DNA of 30,836 nt, from contig JAAYGO010000043.1 in NCBI GenBank assembly GCA_012727685.1, positions 1-30,836 on the forward strand, in the 5' to 3' direction. The notes under the pieces are model-generated. The model saw nothing but the letters and a program-made list of their open reading frames with translations, was not told where the DNA came from and searched no databases. This document shows, in pieces, positions 22,525-28,863 of the stretch (positions within the stretch are counted from its first letter, which is position 1; every line of letters begins with the position of its first letter). A program made the position numbers and the translations under genes. Source of the DNA: Bacillota bacterium. GTDB lineage: Bacteria > Bacillota > Dethiobacteria > DTU022.

Positions 22525-22788
22525 ATGGCCGAGGTATTGAAAGTATCAGCTAAATCAAATCCCAATTCTGTAGCGGGTGCCCTTGCCGGCGTGTTGCGTG
22601 AACGAGGAGGCGCGGAAATTCAAACCATCGGTGCCGGCGCATTGAACCAGGCGGTAAAAGCTGTGGCCATCGCACGTGGGTTTGTTGCTCCGGGAGGTAT
22701 TGATTTAATCTGCATTCCCGCCTTCACGGACATTCAGATTGACGGTGAGGAACGGACGGCTATTAAACTGATTGTTGAGCCCCGTTAG
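22525..22788 (+). CDS. spoVS: Stage V sporulation protein S
   Basis: The 87-residue Alba-fold protein matches SpoVS almost throughout: 'EVLKVSAKSNPNSVAGALAGVLRERG', 'IQTIGAGALNQAVKAVAIARGFVAPGGIDL' and 'PAFTDIQIDGEERTAIKLIVEPR'. In Bacillus it is needed for spore coat assembly and affects septum formation; the biochemical role, perhaps nucleic-acid binding, is unsettled. The ATG at 22525 has a strong AAGGAGGAA. The position after ymdB is the same as in Bacillus. A terminator follows directly. Confidence 0.97.
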   Translation: MAEVLKVSAKSNPNSVAGALAGVLRERGGAEIQTIGAGALNQAVKAVAIARGFVAPGGIDLICIPAFTDIQIDGEERTAIKLIVEPR

Positions 22789-22815
22789 CTTCCCCGCTAA
22801 GCTTACAGACTGCGG

Positions 22816-22844
22816 ACACCCTTCCAATGGGGGGTGTTTTTTTT
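22816..22844 (+). terminator. Intrinsic terminator after spoVS
   Basis: ACACCCTTC (22816-22824) pairs with GGGGGGTGT (22829-22837), with two G-U pairs, around CAAT, and a run of eight Ts follows. Confidence 0.85.
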
Positions 22845-22867
22845 ATCTAAATCGAGTAAAATGAAGT

Positions 22868-23827
22868 ATGACCGAAATTATAGCACCAATCGTTGATTGC
22901 CATTGCGATACTCTCTGGCTTTTTGACCGGAAAGAATACCATTTTAACCGCAAAAACCGGATCGGGCACATTGATTTGCCGCGCCTGCAATCGGGCGGGG
23001 TAGCCGTGCAATTTTTTGCCGTCTGCACGGCCCCAATAAAGGACCGCGGCACCCCTTTGGAAGCAGCCCTACATTACCTGATCCTTTTCGATGAGATGTT
23101 GGCCAGGACTGGCACGGCGGTCTTAAGGGTGGAAAAGATGCAGGACCTGGATGAAGCGGAAGCAAACGGCAAAGTGGCCTGCCTGCTGGCCCTTGAAGGC
23201 GCTGAACCCTTATGCGGCAATTTGGAACTGCTCTCCCTTTTTTACCGCCTCGGAGTGCGCTGCATCTCCCTGACCTGGAACGAACGCAATTGCTTTGCCG
23301 ACGGATGCGCTGAAGAGATTTCCGGTGGGGGCTTGACCAGGTCCGGGCGCCTCCTCATCTCCCGGATGGAAGCGCTCGGTATTGTCCTGGACCTGGCCCA
23401 CCTCTCCCGGGCCGGTTTTCGCGATGCCCTTGAACTGGCAACGCGCCCGCCCCTGGTCTCCCACGCCAATTGCTTCCGCCTGTGCGAACATCCGCGCAAT
23501 CTTACCGATGAGCAGTTAAAACAACTCGCGGAAAGAGGCGGCGTCATGGGACTCACCTTTTACCCCCCTTTCATCACCGGGACAAAGACGGCGAGTCTGG
23601 ATCAACTGCTCGATCACTTTGTGCATGCCGCGTCGGTCGCCGGCGTAGAGCATGTGGGCATCGGTTCCGATTTTGACGGCATTTCGGAAAGCGTTGAAGA
23701 ACTGGATCACGCCGCCTGTTATCCGGCTTTGCTCGCCGGGCTGCGGCGCCGCGGTTTTAGCTTCCGGGAAATCAAGCAAATTGCCGGAGAAAATGTGAAA
23801 CGGCTGCTGAAGCAAAACTTGAAATGA
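22868..23827 (+). CDS. Membrane dipeptidase (peptidase M19 family)
   Basis: The 319-residue zinc hydrolase of the renal-dipeptidase fold cleaves dipeptides, including some with D-amino acids. Metal-binding and family motifs are 'DCHCDTLWLF' (His12, Asp14), 'ALEGAEPL' (bridging Glu), 'RCISLTWNERNCFADGC', 'LVSHANCFRLCEHPRNLTDEQL' and 'VGIGSDFDG'. It has no signal peptide, so it is cytoplasmic. ATG 22868 has no good Shine-Dalgarno (CGAGTAAAATG precedes it), and the spoVS terminator lies only 24 bases upstream. The promoter must therefore be very close, possibly TAAAAT at 22857-22862, or read-through is used. The PHP gene follows 18 bases downstream and is likely cotranscribed. Confidence 0.92.
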   Translation: MTEIIAPIVDCHCDTLWLFDRKEYHFNRKNRIGHIDLPRLQSGGVAVQFFAVCTAPIKDRGTPLEAALHYLILFDEMLARTGTAVLRVEKMQDLDEAEANGKVACLLALEGAEPLCGNLELLSLFYRLGVRCISLTWNERNCFADGCAEEISGGGLTRSGRLLISRMEALGIVLDLAHLSRAGFRDALELATRPPLVSHANCFRLCEHPRNLTDEQLKQLAERGGVMGLTFYPPFITGTKTASLDQLLDHFVHAASVAGVEHVGIGSDFDGISESVEELDHAACYPALLAGLRRRGFSFREIKQIAGENVKRLLKQNLK

Positions 23828-23845
23828 AAAACAAGGTGAAAGCAG

Positions 23846-24670
23846 ATGGCATTGGTGAACGGGAGCGTAGATTTACATATCCACAGTAGTGCCTCCGATG
23901 GCTTGTATAACCCTGCAGAGGTGGTTGCATTGGCCAGCCAGGCCGGGCTGCAGGCGCTGGCGCTGACCGACCACGACACGCTCAGCGGCCTCGACGAGGC
24001 GGAGGCAGCCGCCAGGCAATGCGGAATCGAGTTTGTTCCCGGGGTGGAGCTGACCACCTACGCAGGAGAGCAGGAACTCCATATCCTCGGCTATTATCCG
24101 GCCAATCGTGCGATCCTGGAGGAGGCCTTAATCGCGCTGCGGCGCGAGCGCTACCTCCGGATGGAAAAGATGGTCGCTCGCCTGCGCGAGGCCGGATTTC
24201 CGGTCACCATGGCGGCGGTGCTCGCGGAAGCAGCGCCGGCGGCACCGGGCAGGCTGCACCTGGCCAGGGTGCTGGTCAAACAGAAAATGATCGGCAGCCT
24301 CGAGGAAGCTTTTTCCCGCTACCTCGAGCGCGGTAAACCGGCATATGTCCCCCGGCGCACCTTTCGTCCCGAGGAGGCGCTGGCCCTGTTGCGTGCCGCA
24401 GGAGCGATCCCCGTCTTCGCACATCCGGGTCAGAGCGGCGCAGCCTATCTGGAACCGCTCATTGATTCCGGATTAAAAGGTGTGGAAGTGTATCATCCCG
24501 ATCATGGTAAGAAATTACAGAGCTATTACAGGAGGCGGGCGCAGGAGCTGAATCTATTGATTACCGGCGGCTCCGACTTCCACGGCGACCCGGGCCACCG
24601 CGCCCAGCGCCCCGGCAGTTGCAGCGTCCCGTATTCCTGTCTCTCCCTGCTAAAAGAGCATCGGCATTAA
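23846..24670 (+). CDS. PHP-domain phosphoesterase
   Basis: The 274-residue protein of the PHP superfamily resembles the 3',5'-nucleoside bisphosphate phosphatase/YciV type. Motifs are 'DLHIHSSASDGLYNPAEVV' near the N-terminus, 'LALTDHDTLSGL', 'FVPGVELTTY', 'PVFAHPGQ' and the C-terminal 'GGSDFHGD', together giving the trinuclear metal site. It probably hydrolyses phosphomonoesters such as pAp or acts on RNA 5' ends, as characterised relatives do; the precise substrate is inference. AAGGTGA lies before ATG 23846. It forms a pair with the dipeptidase gene. Confidence 0.9.
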   Translation: MALVNGSVDLHIHSSASDGLYNPAEVVALASQAGLQALALTDHDTLSGLDEAEAAARQCGIEFVPGVELTTYAGEQELHILGYYPANRAILEEALIALRRERYLRMEKMVARLREAGFPVTMAAVLAEAAPAAPGRLHLARVLVKQKMIGSLEEAFSRYLERGKPAYVPRRTFRPEEALALLRAAGAIPVFAHPGQSGAAYLEPLIDSGLKGVEVYHPDHGKKLQSYYRRRAQELNLLITGGSDFHGDPGHRAQRPGSCSVPYSCLSLLKEHRH

Positions 24671-24700
24671 ACCACCTTCCGAACACCGTTGGGCAAGTTC

Positions 24701-24729
24701 TTTTCAGCTGTCAAATTAAATGATACAAT
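24701..24729 (+). promoter_or_regulatory. Candidate SigA promoter for the decarboxylase operon
   Basis: TTTTCA (24701-24706), a 17-base spacer and TACAAT (24724-24729). A second -10-like TATAAT lies at 24791-24796 with a poor -35 (TTTTCT, 24768-24773). Either would transcribe the three decarboxylase genes. Confidence 0.45.
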
Positions 24730-24792
24730 AGTGAGAAAATCCCTGGGTGGATGAGGTGGCAGCGAACTTTTCTGCGCGCCGGGGAATAGTTA

Positions 24793-24808
24793 TAATAATT
24801 AATTATTA
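24793..24808. promoter_or_regulatory. 16-bp AT palindrome before the decarboxylase operon, possible operator
   Basis: TAATAATTAATTATTA is a perfect palindrome overlapping the TATAAT at 24791-24796 and ending at the AAGGAGG ribosome site. It could be an operator or simply AT-rich chance. Confidence 0.3.
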
Positions 24809-24820
24809 AGGAGGAAAAGG

Positions 24821-25207
24821 GTGGACAACACTGCACTAGCTTTTCTAGTCCTGATCGTCGGCTTTCTCGTGGTAATGTTGATTCTTTTTTTACTCTACCT
24901 TCTGCTTGTTTTGTTTAGCCGTCTCTTTTACCACCAGAGTGTTGAGAGTCCGGCAAGCATAGAGATAGAAAGGGGAAAGCCTGAACTCACCCCATCCTTC
25001 CTATCACCGCAGCTCAAAGCAGCAATCACTGCCGCCGTATATCAATATCTGTCAGAACCGCTTCAAGGGTCGCGGATTGCAATAACAATCCACCAGGATC
25101 AACTGCTCAGCCGCTCCGGCTGGGCGGCGGCCGGGCGTAAAGCGCTGCTGGAGAGCCGGTGGGAGTTGGAACTATTAAGGAGGAAAAAAAGATATGAAAA
25201 AATTTAG
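24821..25207 (+). CDS. OadG-like gamma (delta-type) subunit of Na+-translocating decarboxylase
   Basis: The 128-residue protein has one N-terminal hydrophobic helix (about 8-36) and a small hydrophilic domain with 'LSPQLKAAITAAVYQYL' and a basic C-terminus, the layout of oxaloacetate decarboxylase gamma / methylmalonyl-CoA decarboxylase delta subunits. These anchor and assemble the carboxyltransferase and biotin carrier on the beta pump. GTG 24821 has a perfect AAGGAGG in front. The gene overlaps the biotin-carrier gene by 14 bases. Sequence identity in this family is low, so the call relies on topology plus the two following genes. Confidence 0.8.
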   Translation: MDNTALAFLVLIVGFLVVMLILFLLYLLLVLFSRLFYHQSVESPASIEIERGKPELTPSFLSPQLKAAITAAVYQYLSEPLQGSRIAITIHQDQLLSRSGWAAAGRKALLESRWELELLRRKKRYEKI

Positions 25208-25574
25208 AGTCACAGTCGATGGGCAAATTTTTACGGTTACAGTTGAAGAACTCTCCGGTGAGCCTGCCTCGCCGCAATTTAAACCCGAAATTTCGGTTGA
25301 AACGCAGTCGCCTGTGCAAAAAACAGCTGCAGAAGAGAGGCCAGTCTTTTCCTCCGAGAACGGAAAACCTGTTCCGGCGCCCATGCCCGGTTCGGTTATC
25401 GAGGTGCTGGTGAAAGACGGCGATCAGGTCAAGGAAGGAGACACCGTAGTAATCCTTGAGGCCATGAAAATGGAAAATGAAATTACCGCACCGCAAAGCG
25501 GCACTGTCGTCAGAATCCTCGTTAAAGCAGGAGACACCGTTAATACCGGCGATATACTGATGGTGATCGCTTGA
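25194..25574 (+). CDS. Biotin carboxyl carrier protein of the decarboxylase
   Basis: The 126-residue biotin/lipoyl-attachment protein has an N-terminal 'MKKFRVTVDGQIFTVTVEEL' strand pair, a variable Pro/Gln/Glu-rich linker (about 22-57) and a biotinyl domain (about 58-126). The biotinylation motif EAMKMEN has target Lys92. It shuttles CO2 from the carboxyltransferase to the beta subunit. ATG 25194 lies inside the gamma gene with AAGGAGG upstream, indicating coupled translation. The same architecture is seen in MmdC/PycB-type carriers; which acid is decarboxylated cannot be told here. Confidence 0.93.
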   Translation: MKKFRVTVDGQIFTVTVEELSGEPASPQFKPEISVETQSPVQKTAAEERPVFSSENGKPVPAPMPGSVIEVLVKDGDQVKEGDTVVILEAMKMENEITAPQSGTVVRILVKAGDTVNTGDILMVIA

Positions 25575-25618
25575 AGTGTTAGGAAGACGCGTAGCATTCG
25601 CACAAAGGAGGGGAGCAG

Positions 25619-26749
25619 GTGACCGAACTGCTGCTAGAATTCATTCGCAACACCGGTTTTGTTAATCTCACTCTAGCCGAGGTGGTCATGATCGGCATCG
25701 CTTGCGTGTTACTATACCTCGGGATCGCTAAAAAATATGAACCACTGCTGCTCGTTCCGATCAGTTTTGGGATCCTGCTGGTAAATTTGCCCCTGGGCAA
25801 CCTGATGCAGGCTGAAACAGCTACCCAAATCGGTGGACTGCTGTATTATTTTTCGCGCGGTTTAGAGCTGGGTATTTTCCCGCCGCTGATTTTCCTCGGC
25901 ATCGGGGCCATGACCGATTTCGGGCCGCTGATTGCCAACCCGGTTACCCTGCTTTTGGGCGCAGCCGCCCAGCTGGGAGTCTTTCTCACCTTTATCGGGG
26001 CCTATGCCCTCGGCTTTACACTCAAACAGGCCGGAGCGGTAGGGATCATCGGTGGTGCGGATGGCCCCACCGCCATTTACCTGGCTAATTACCTGGCGCC
26101 GGAGCTGCTGGGCTCCATTGCCATTGCCGCTTACTCATATATGGCCCTGGTGCCGATCATTCAGCCGCCCATCATGCGGTTCTTGACGACCCCGGAAGAG
26201 CGCCGGATCGAAATGAAACAGCTGCGCCCCGTATCGAAAACCGAAAAGATCATCTTTCCCGTCCTGGTGCTCATTGTGACCGGCCTGCTGGTCCCGGCGG
26301 CGCTGCCGCTTTTGGGAATGCTCATGTTCGGCAACCTGCTGCGCGAATGCGGTGTTACCAAGCGCCTGAGCAAAACAGCGCAGAACGATTTGAACAATAT
26401 TGTAGTCATTTTGCTGGGGTTATCGGTGGGAGCCAAGGCGACCGCTGAGTATTTTTTAACTCTGGAGACCATTAAAGTAATTGTTCTGGGCTTAGTGGCC
26501 TTTGCTTTCGGAACCGCGGGCGGCGTCCTGATGGCCAGGGTAATTAATTGTTTCACCAAAAACAAGATTAATCCGCTCATCGGTTCAGCGGGAGTCTCGG
26601 CCGTGCCTATGGCCGCCCGGGTATCGCAGCAAGTCGGAAAAGAAGCTAATCCCAATAATTACTTGCTGATGCATGCCATGGGGCCGAACGTGGCCGGGGT
26701 GATCGGTTCGGCCGTGGCCGCAGGAATCCTGTTATCCTTCCTTGGCTAA
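25619..26749 (+). CDS. Na+-translocating decarboxylase beta subunit (OadB/MmdB family)
   Basis: The 376-residue polytopic membrane protein decarboxylates carboxybiotin and uses the energy to export Na+. Family signatures are 'GIIGGADGPTAIYLANYLAPELL' (about residues 140-162), 'GLSVGAKATAEYFL' and the C-terminal 'SAGVSAVPMAARVSQQVGKE' with 'MHAMGPNVAGVIGSAVAAGI'. Length is typical. GTG 25619 has AAAGGAGGGG upstream. It ends the gamma-carrier-beta operon. The carboxyltransferase alpha subunit, needed for a working pump, is not in the window on either side. Oxaloacetate, methylmalonyl-CoA, malonate or glutaconyl-CoA could be the substrate. Confidence 0.95.
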   Translation: MTELLLEFIRNTGFVNLTLAEVVMIGIACVLLYLGIAKKYEPLLLVPISFGILLVNLPLGNLMQAETATQIGGLLYYFSRGLELGIFPPLIFLGIGAMTDFGPLIANPVTLLLGAAAQLGVFLTFIGAYALGFTLKQAGAVGIIGGADGPTAIYLANYLAPELLGSIAIAAYSYMALVPIIQPPIMRFLTTPEERRIEMKQLRPVSKTEKIIFPVLVLIVTGLLVPAALPLLGMLMFGNLLRECGVTKRLSKTAQNDLNNIVVILLGLSVGAKATAEYFLTLETIKVIVLGLVAFAFGTAGGVLMARVINCFTKNKINPLIGSAGVSAVPMAARVSQQVGKEANPNNYLLMHAMGPNVAGVIGSAVAAGILLSFLG

Positions 26750-26753
26750 AACC

Positions 26754-26820
26754 GGAACCCCACCGGGTCTAACAGTTATTGTAACCGGGTTACAATAAAC
26801 TTTGTACCGTGTGGGGTTCC
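26754..26820. repeat. 67-nt nested inverted repeat after the decarboxylase operon
   Basis: GGAACCCCAC (26754-26763) pairs perfectly with GTGGGGTTCC (26811-26820), CGG (26764-26766) with CCG (26807-26809), and TTATTGTAAC (26776-26785) with GTTACAATAA (26789-26798) at the tip. It lacks a T-run and is followed by a separate terminator. Role unknown: mRNA 3'-end protection, a protein-binding site or a repeat-family member. Confidence 0.7.
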
Positions 26821-26835
26821 ATTCATAGTATGCAG

Positions 26836-26870
26836 CCGGAACAAAAATATATACCTGTTCCGGTTTTTTT
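26836..26870 (+). terminator. Intrinsic terminator before the VanW gene
   Basis: CCGGAACA (26836-26843) pairs with TGTTCCGG (26856-26863) and is followed by seven Ts (26864-26870). It ends the decarboxylase transcript. Confidence 0.85.
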
Positions 26871-26939
26871 GCATAAAAGAGCAATTCAGCCTCATATCTT
26901 TATCCAGGGCAGATCAAAAATGAAGAGACAGGAGGCTAA

Positions 26940-28313
26940 TTGTTCTTGGAAACAGAGATCAGGTCGCATAAGACAAGAAAATTTGCCAAAAATTGGGTCG
27001 TTGTTTCTTTAATTGTCATTGGCGGCCTAATCATGCTATTTTTACTTTTGCTCGGCTTTGATAATCTTTATTACAGCAAGCGAATCTATCCCGGCGTTCA
27101 AGTAAACGATATTCCACTGGGAGGGTTAACCATCGACGCCGCGCTGGCAGAGCTTGAAGCCAGGCTGTGGTCTGCCGACAAGGTTGAATTAATAGTGGCA
27201 GATGATCAGACGATGGTTTTTCCGCTTTCAGAACTGGGACTGGCCTGGAACAAGGTGAAAACGAAAAGAGAGATTATCGAGGCGGGGAGGGGATGGAGCG
27301 GTTACCGGGCGCGTCTTGATTACCTGATCCATAAAAAACCGCTGATCATTAAACCGGTCCTTGCTGTTAACGAGGCCAAGCTGGCGGAGGCGGCGGCGCA
27401 CCTGGCGGGGATAATCTACCGGCCGCCCCGGGACGCTTATTGCACGGTAGAAGGGGAAACCGTGACGATTCATTCCGAACAGAACGGCTGCTTCTTGAAA
27501 GTAAAGGAGCTGCGGAATTTGCTAGGGGAAGCCCTTTGCCGGGCTGAAACGGCGATCACGGTCCCGATCGGGGAATGGCCGGCGCCACTTACCGCCTCCG
27601 AGCTGAAAGGGTACGGTTTCGATACGGTGATGGCCTCTTACACAACCACAGTGGCCGCGGGGAATCCCGATCGGACGGAAAACGTCAGGCTCAGCGCGGC
27701 GGCCATTAACGGTTACCTGATGGCCCCGGGAGACCTCTTCTCTTTTTGGGCGGTAGTGGGGGAGGCCACCCTGGAGAAAGGCTACCGTTACGCGCCGGTA
27801 ATCCGGGCCGGGGAAATCGTACCCGGAATCGGCGGCGGCATGTGCCAGGTATCCTCAACCCTTTACAATGCGGCGCTCCTTGCCAACTTGACCATTGTGG
27901 AGCGTTACAATCACAGCCTCGCCCAGGGATATATTCCTCTCGGACGCGATGCCACTGTAGCCTACCCGGGTGCTGATATCAAGTTTATCAACTCCCGCGA
28001 CCACCACGTGCTGATCGGCTCGGAGCTAACCAACAATAAGCTTACATTTCGTATTTTTGGACCGCCGATGGAGGAAAGAGTAGAGATTTTATCCGGCAAG
28101 GCGGAGCAGATTGCACCGCCGGTTCGCTATGAGAAAACCGATGCCTTGCCCGAAGGGGTTACAGAACTGGTCCGCACCGGTGTTCCGGGATACCGGATTT
28201 CAACCTGGCGCGTGGTTTACCGGGGTGATACAGAAATCAAACGGGAATTGCTCTCCCACGATTATTATAAACCCAGAGAGACGGTTTACCGGATTGGGAC
28301 CGGGGATGATTAG
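26940..28313 (+). CDS. VanW family exported protein
   Basis: The 457-residue protein has one N-terminal membrane anchor (about 20-42) after a basic start, a peptidoglycan-binding-like (PG_binding_4) region (about 50-200) and a VanW domain (about 225-385). The VanW hallmark segments are 'PGDLFSFWAVVG', 'PGIGGGMCQVSSTLYNAALL', 'ERYNHS' and 'RDATVAYPGADIKF'. A C-terminal G5-like beta segment ends 'ELLSHDYYKP'. VanW proteins occur in vancomycin-resistance clusters and widely in Gram-positives, with a cell-wall function that is not biochemically defined. The ribosome site GGAGG (26931-26935) is 4 bases from TTG 26940 and 10 from the in-frame TTG 26946; the second may be the true start. No neighbouring van resistance genes are present, so a resistance role is unlikely. 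Confidence 0.9.
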   Translation: MFLETEIRSHKTRKFAKNWVVVSLIVIGGLIMLFLLLLGFDNLYYSKRIYPGVQVNDIPLGGLTIDAALAELEARLWSADKVELIVADDQTMVFPLSELGLAWNKVKTKREIIEAGRGWSGYRARLDYLIHKKPLIIKPVLAVNEAKLAEAAAHLAGIIYRPPRDAYCTVEGETVTIHSEQNGCFLKVKELRNLLGEALCRAETAITVPIGEWPAPLTASELKGYGFDTVMASYTTTVAAGNPDRTENVRLSAAAINGYLMAPGDLFSFWAVVGEATLEKGYRYAPVIRAGEIVPGIGGGMCQVSSTLYNAALLANLTIVERYNHSLAQGYIPLGRDATVAYPGADIKFINSRDHHVLIGSELTNNKLTFRIFGPPMEERVEILSGKAEQIAPPVRYEKTDALPEGVTELVRTGVPGYRISTWRVVYRGDTEIKRELLSHDYYKPRETVYRIGTGDD

Positions 28314-28323
28314 AGCTGTTTAT

Positions 28324-28353
28324 GGCATAAAGAAGTCAGGGTGAGGCAAACTA
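28324..28353 (+). promoter_or_regulatory. Possible SigG-type forespore promoter for the DUF1657-like gene
   Basis: GGCATA (28324-28329) and CAAACTA (28347-28353, six of seven with CATACTA) are separated by 17 bases and lie 35 bases before the start at 28388. This is suggestive only. Confidence 0.35.
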
Positions 28354-28387
28354 ATCCCGATCTTAGCATCAAACGGGAGGAATGAGG

Positions 28388-28579
28388 ATGGATGTTCGCG
28401 AGCGAGTAGAAAAATGCATCGAAAGTTTTCGCCATTCCGCAGAAGAGCTGCGGCGCGCGGCTAAAGAAACGGAAAACAGCCAGGCAAGCAACGCTTTCAT
28501 TCAGTCCGCCCAAAAGGTGGAGGAGTGTATCCAGCAATGCCAGAGTGCTGTGAACCAGTTTAAAGAGAAATCCTGGTGA
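28388..28579 (+). CDS. DUF1657-like small helical protein
   Basis: The 63-residue protein is predicted to be two or three helices ('VRERVEKCIESFRHSAEELRRAAKETENSQASNAFIQSAQKVEECIQQC'). Length and pattern fit the DUF1657 family of spore formers, often found near spoVA genes, whose members follow the same 'T/SxxxAxxxFxxxAxxxE' rhythm. It has two cysteines near each other (CIQQC) that are not family-typical to my knowledge. ATG 28388 has GGGAGG at 28375-28380 with good spacing; ATG 28382 is too close to it. The call rests on pattern memory. It is a single-gene unit, followed by a hairpin. Confidence 0.65.
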   Translation: MDVRERVEKCIESFRHSAEELRRAAKETENSQASNAFIQSAQKVEECIQQCQSAVNQFKEKSW

Positions 28580-28581
28580 CA

Positions 28582-28606
28582 GGCGGCACATGCAGTGCCG
28601 TCTTTA
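28582..28606 (+). terminator. Probable terminator after the DUF1657-like gene
   Basis: GGCGGCAC (28582-28589) pairs with GTGCCGTC (28595-28602, one G-U) around ATGCA, followed by TTTAAAGTTTA. Confidence 0.6.
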
Positions 28607-28863
28607 AAGTTTAGGCAATTGTTATTCGGCAATAATAGGCTCTCTTCGTACTCCGGTTTTACACATTTATTACTTCGTCTGTTTAAAACCTCCACAGAAT
28701 TATTGATGGTATTCCCCAGGCATTCAGCGAATGGGGCGCCATGTTAGACCTGATGATTGTTCTGCTAACCCCCAACATCTAACCTCTCCCTCTAATAATG
28801 GTATTTCCAGTGCAAATATGGTATATTACCTAAGAGTACAAATGTCAAAGGAGTTGAAGCCAG
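28607..28863. other. Non-coding leader region of gltX
   Basis: No gene is seen. CATTC-agc-GAATG with flanking CCCC/GGGG (about 28711-28738) and GTTAGA/TCTAAC (about 28743-28785) are possible hairpins. TATATT at 28822-28827 is a -10 candidate for gltX with no good -35. No T-box sequence is present. Confidence 0.45.

Noticed and set aside
26809..27012. 67-residue plus-strand frame across the terminator and the VanW start
   Set aside because: It runs through the intrinsic terminator hairpin and overlaps vanW in another frame; no homology pattern.
26940..28313. Vancomycin-resistance cluster
   Set aside because: VanW proteins are widespread; no vanH, ligase, vanX or regulator genes are nearby.
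28607..28863. T-box riboswitch before gltX
   Set aside because: No GGTGGNACCGCG-type antiterminator sequence or terminator before the start codon.
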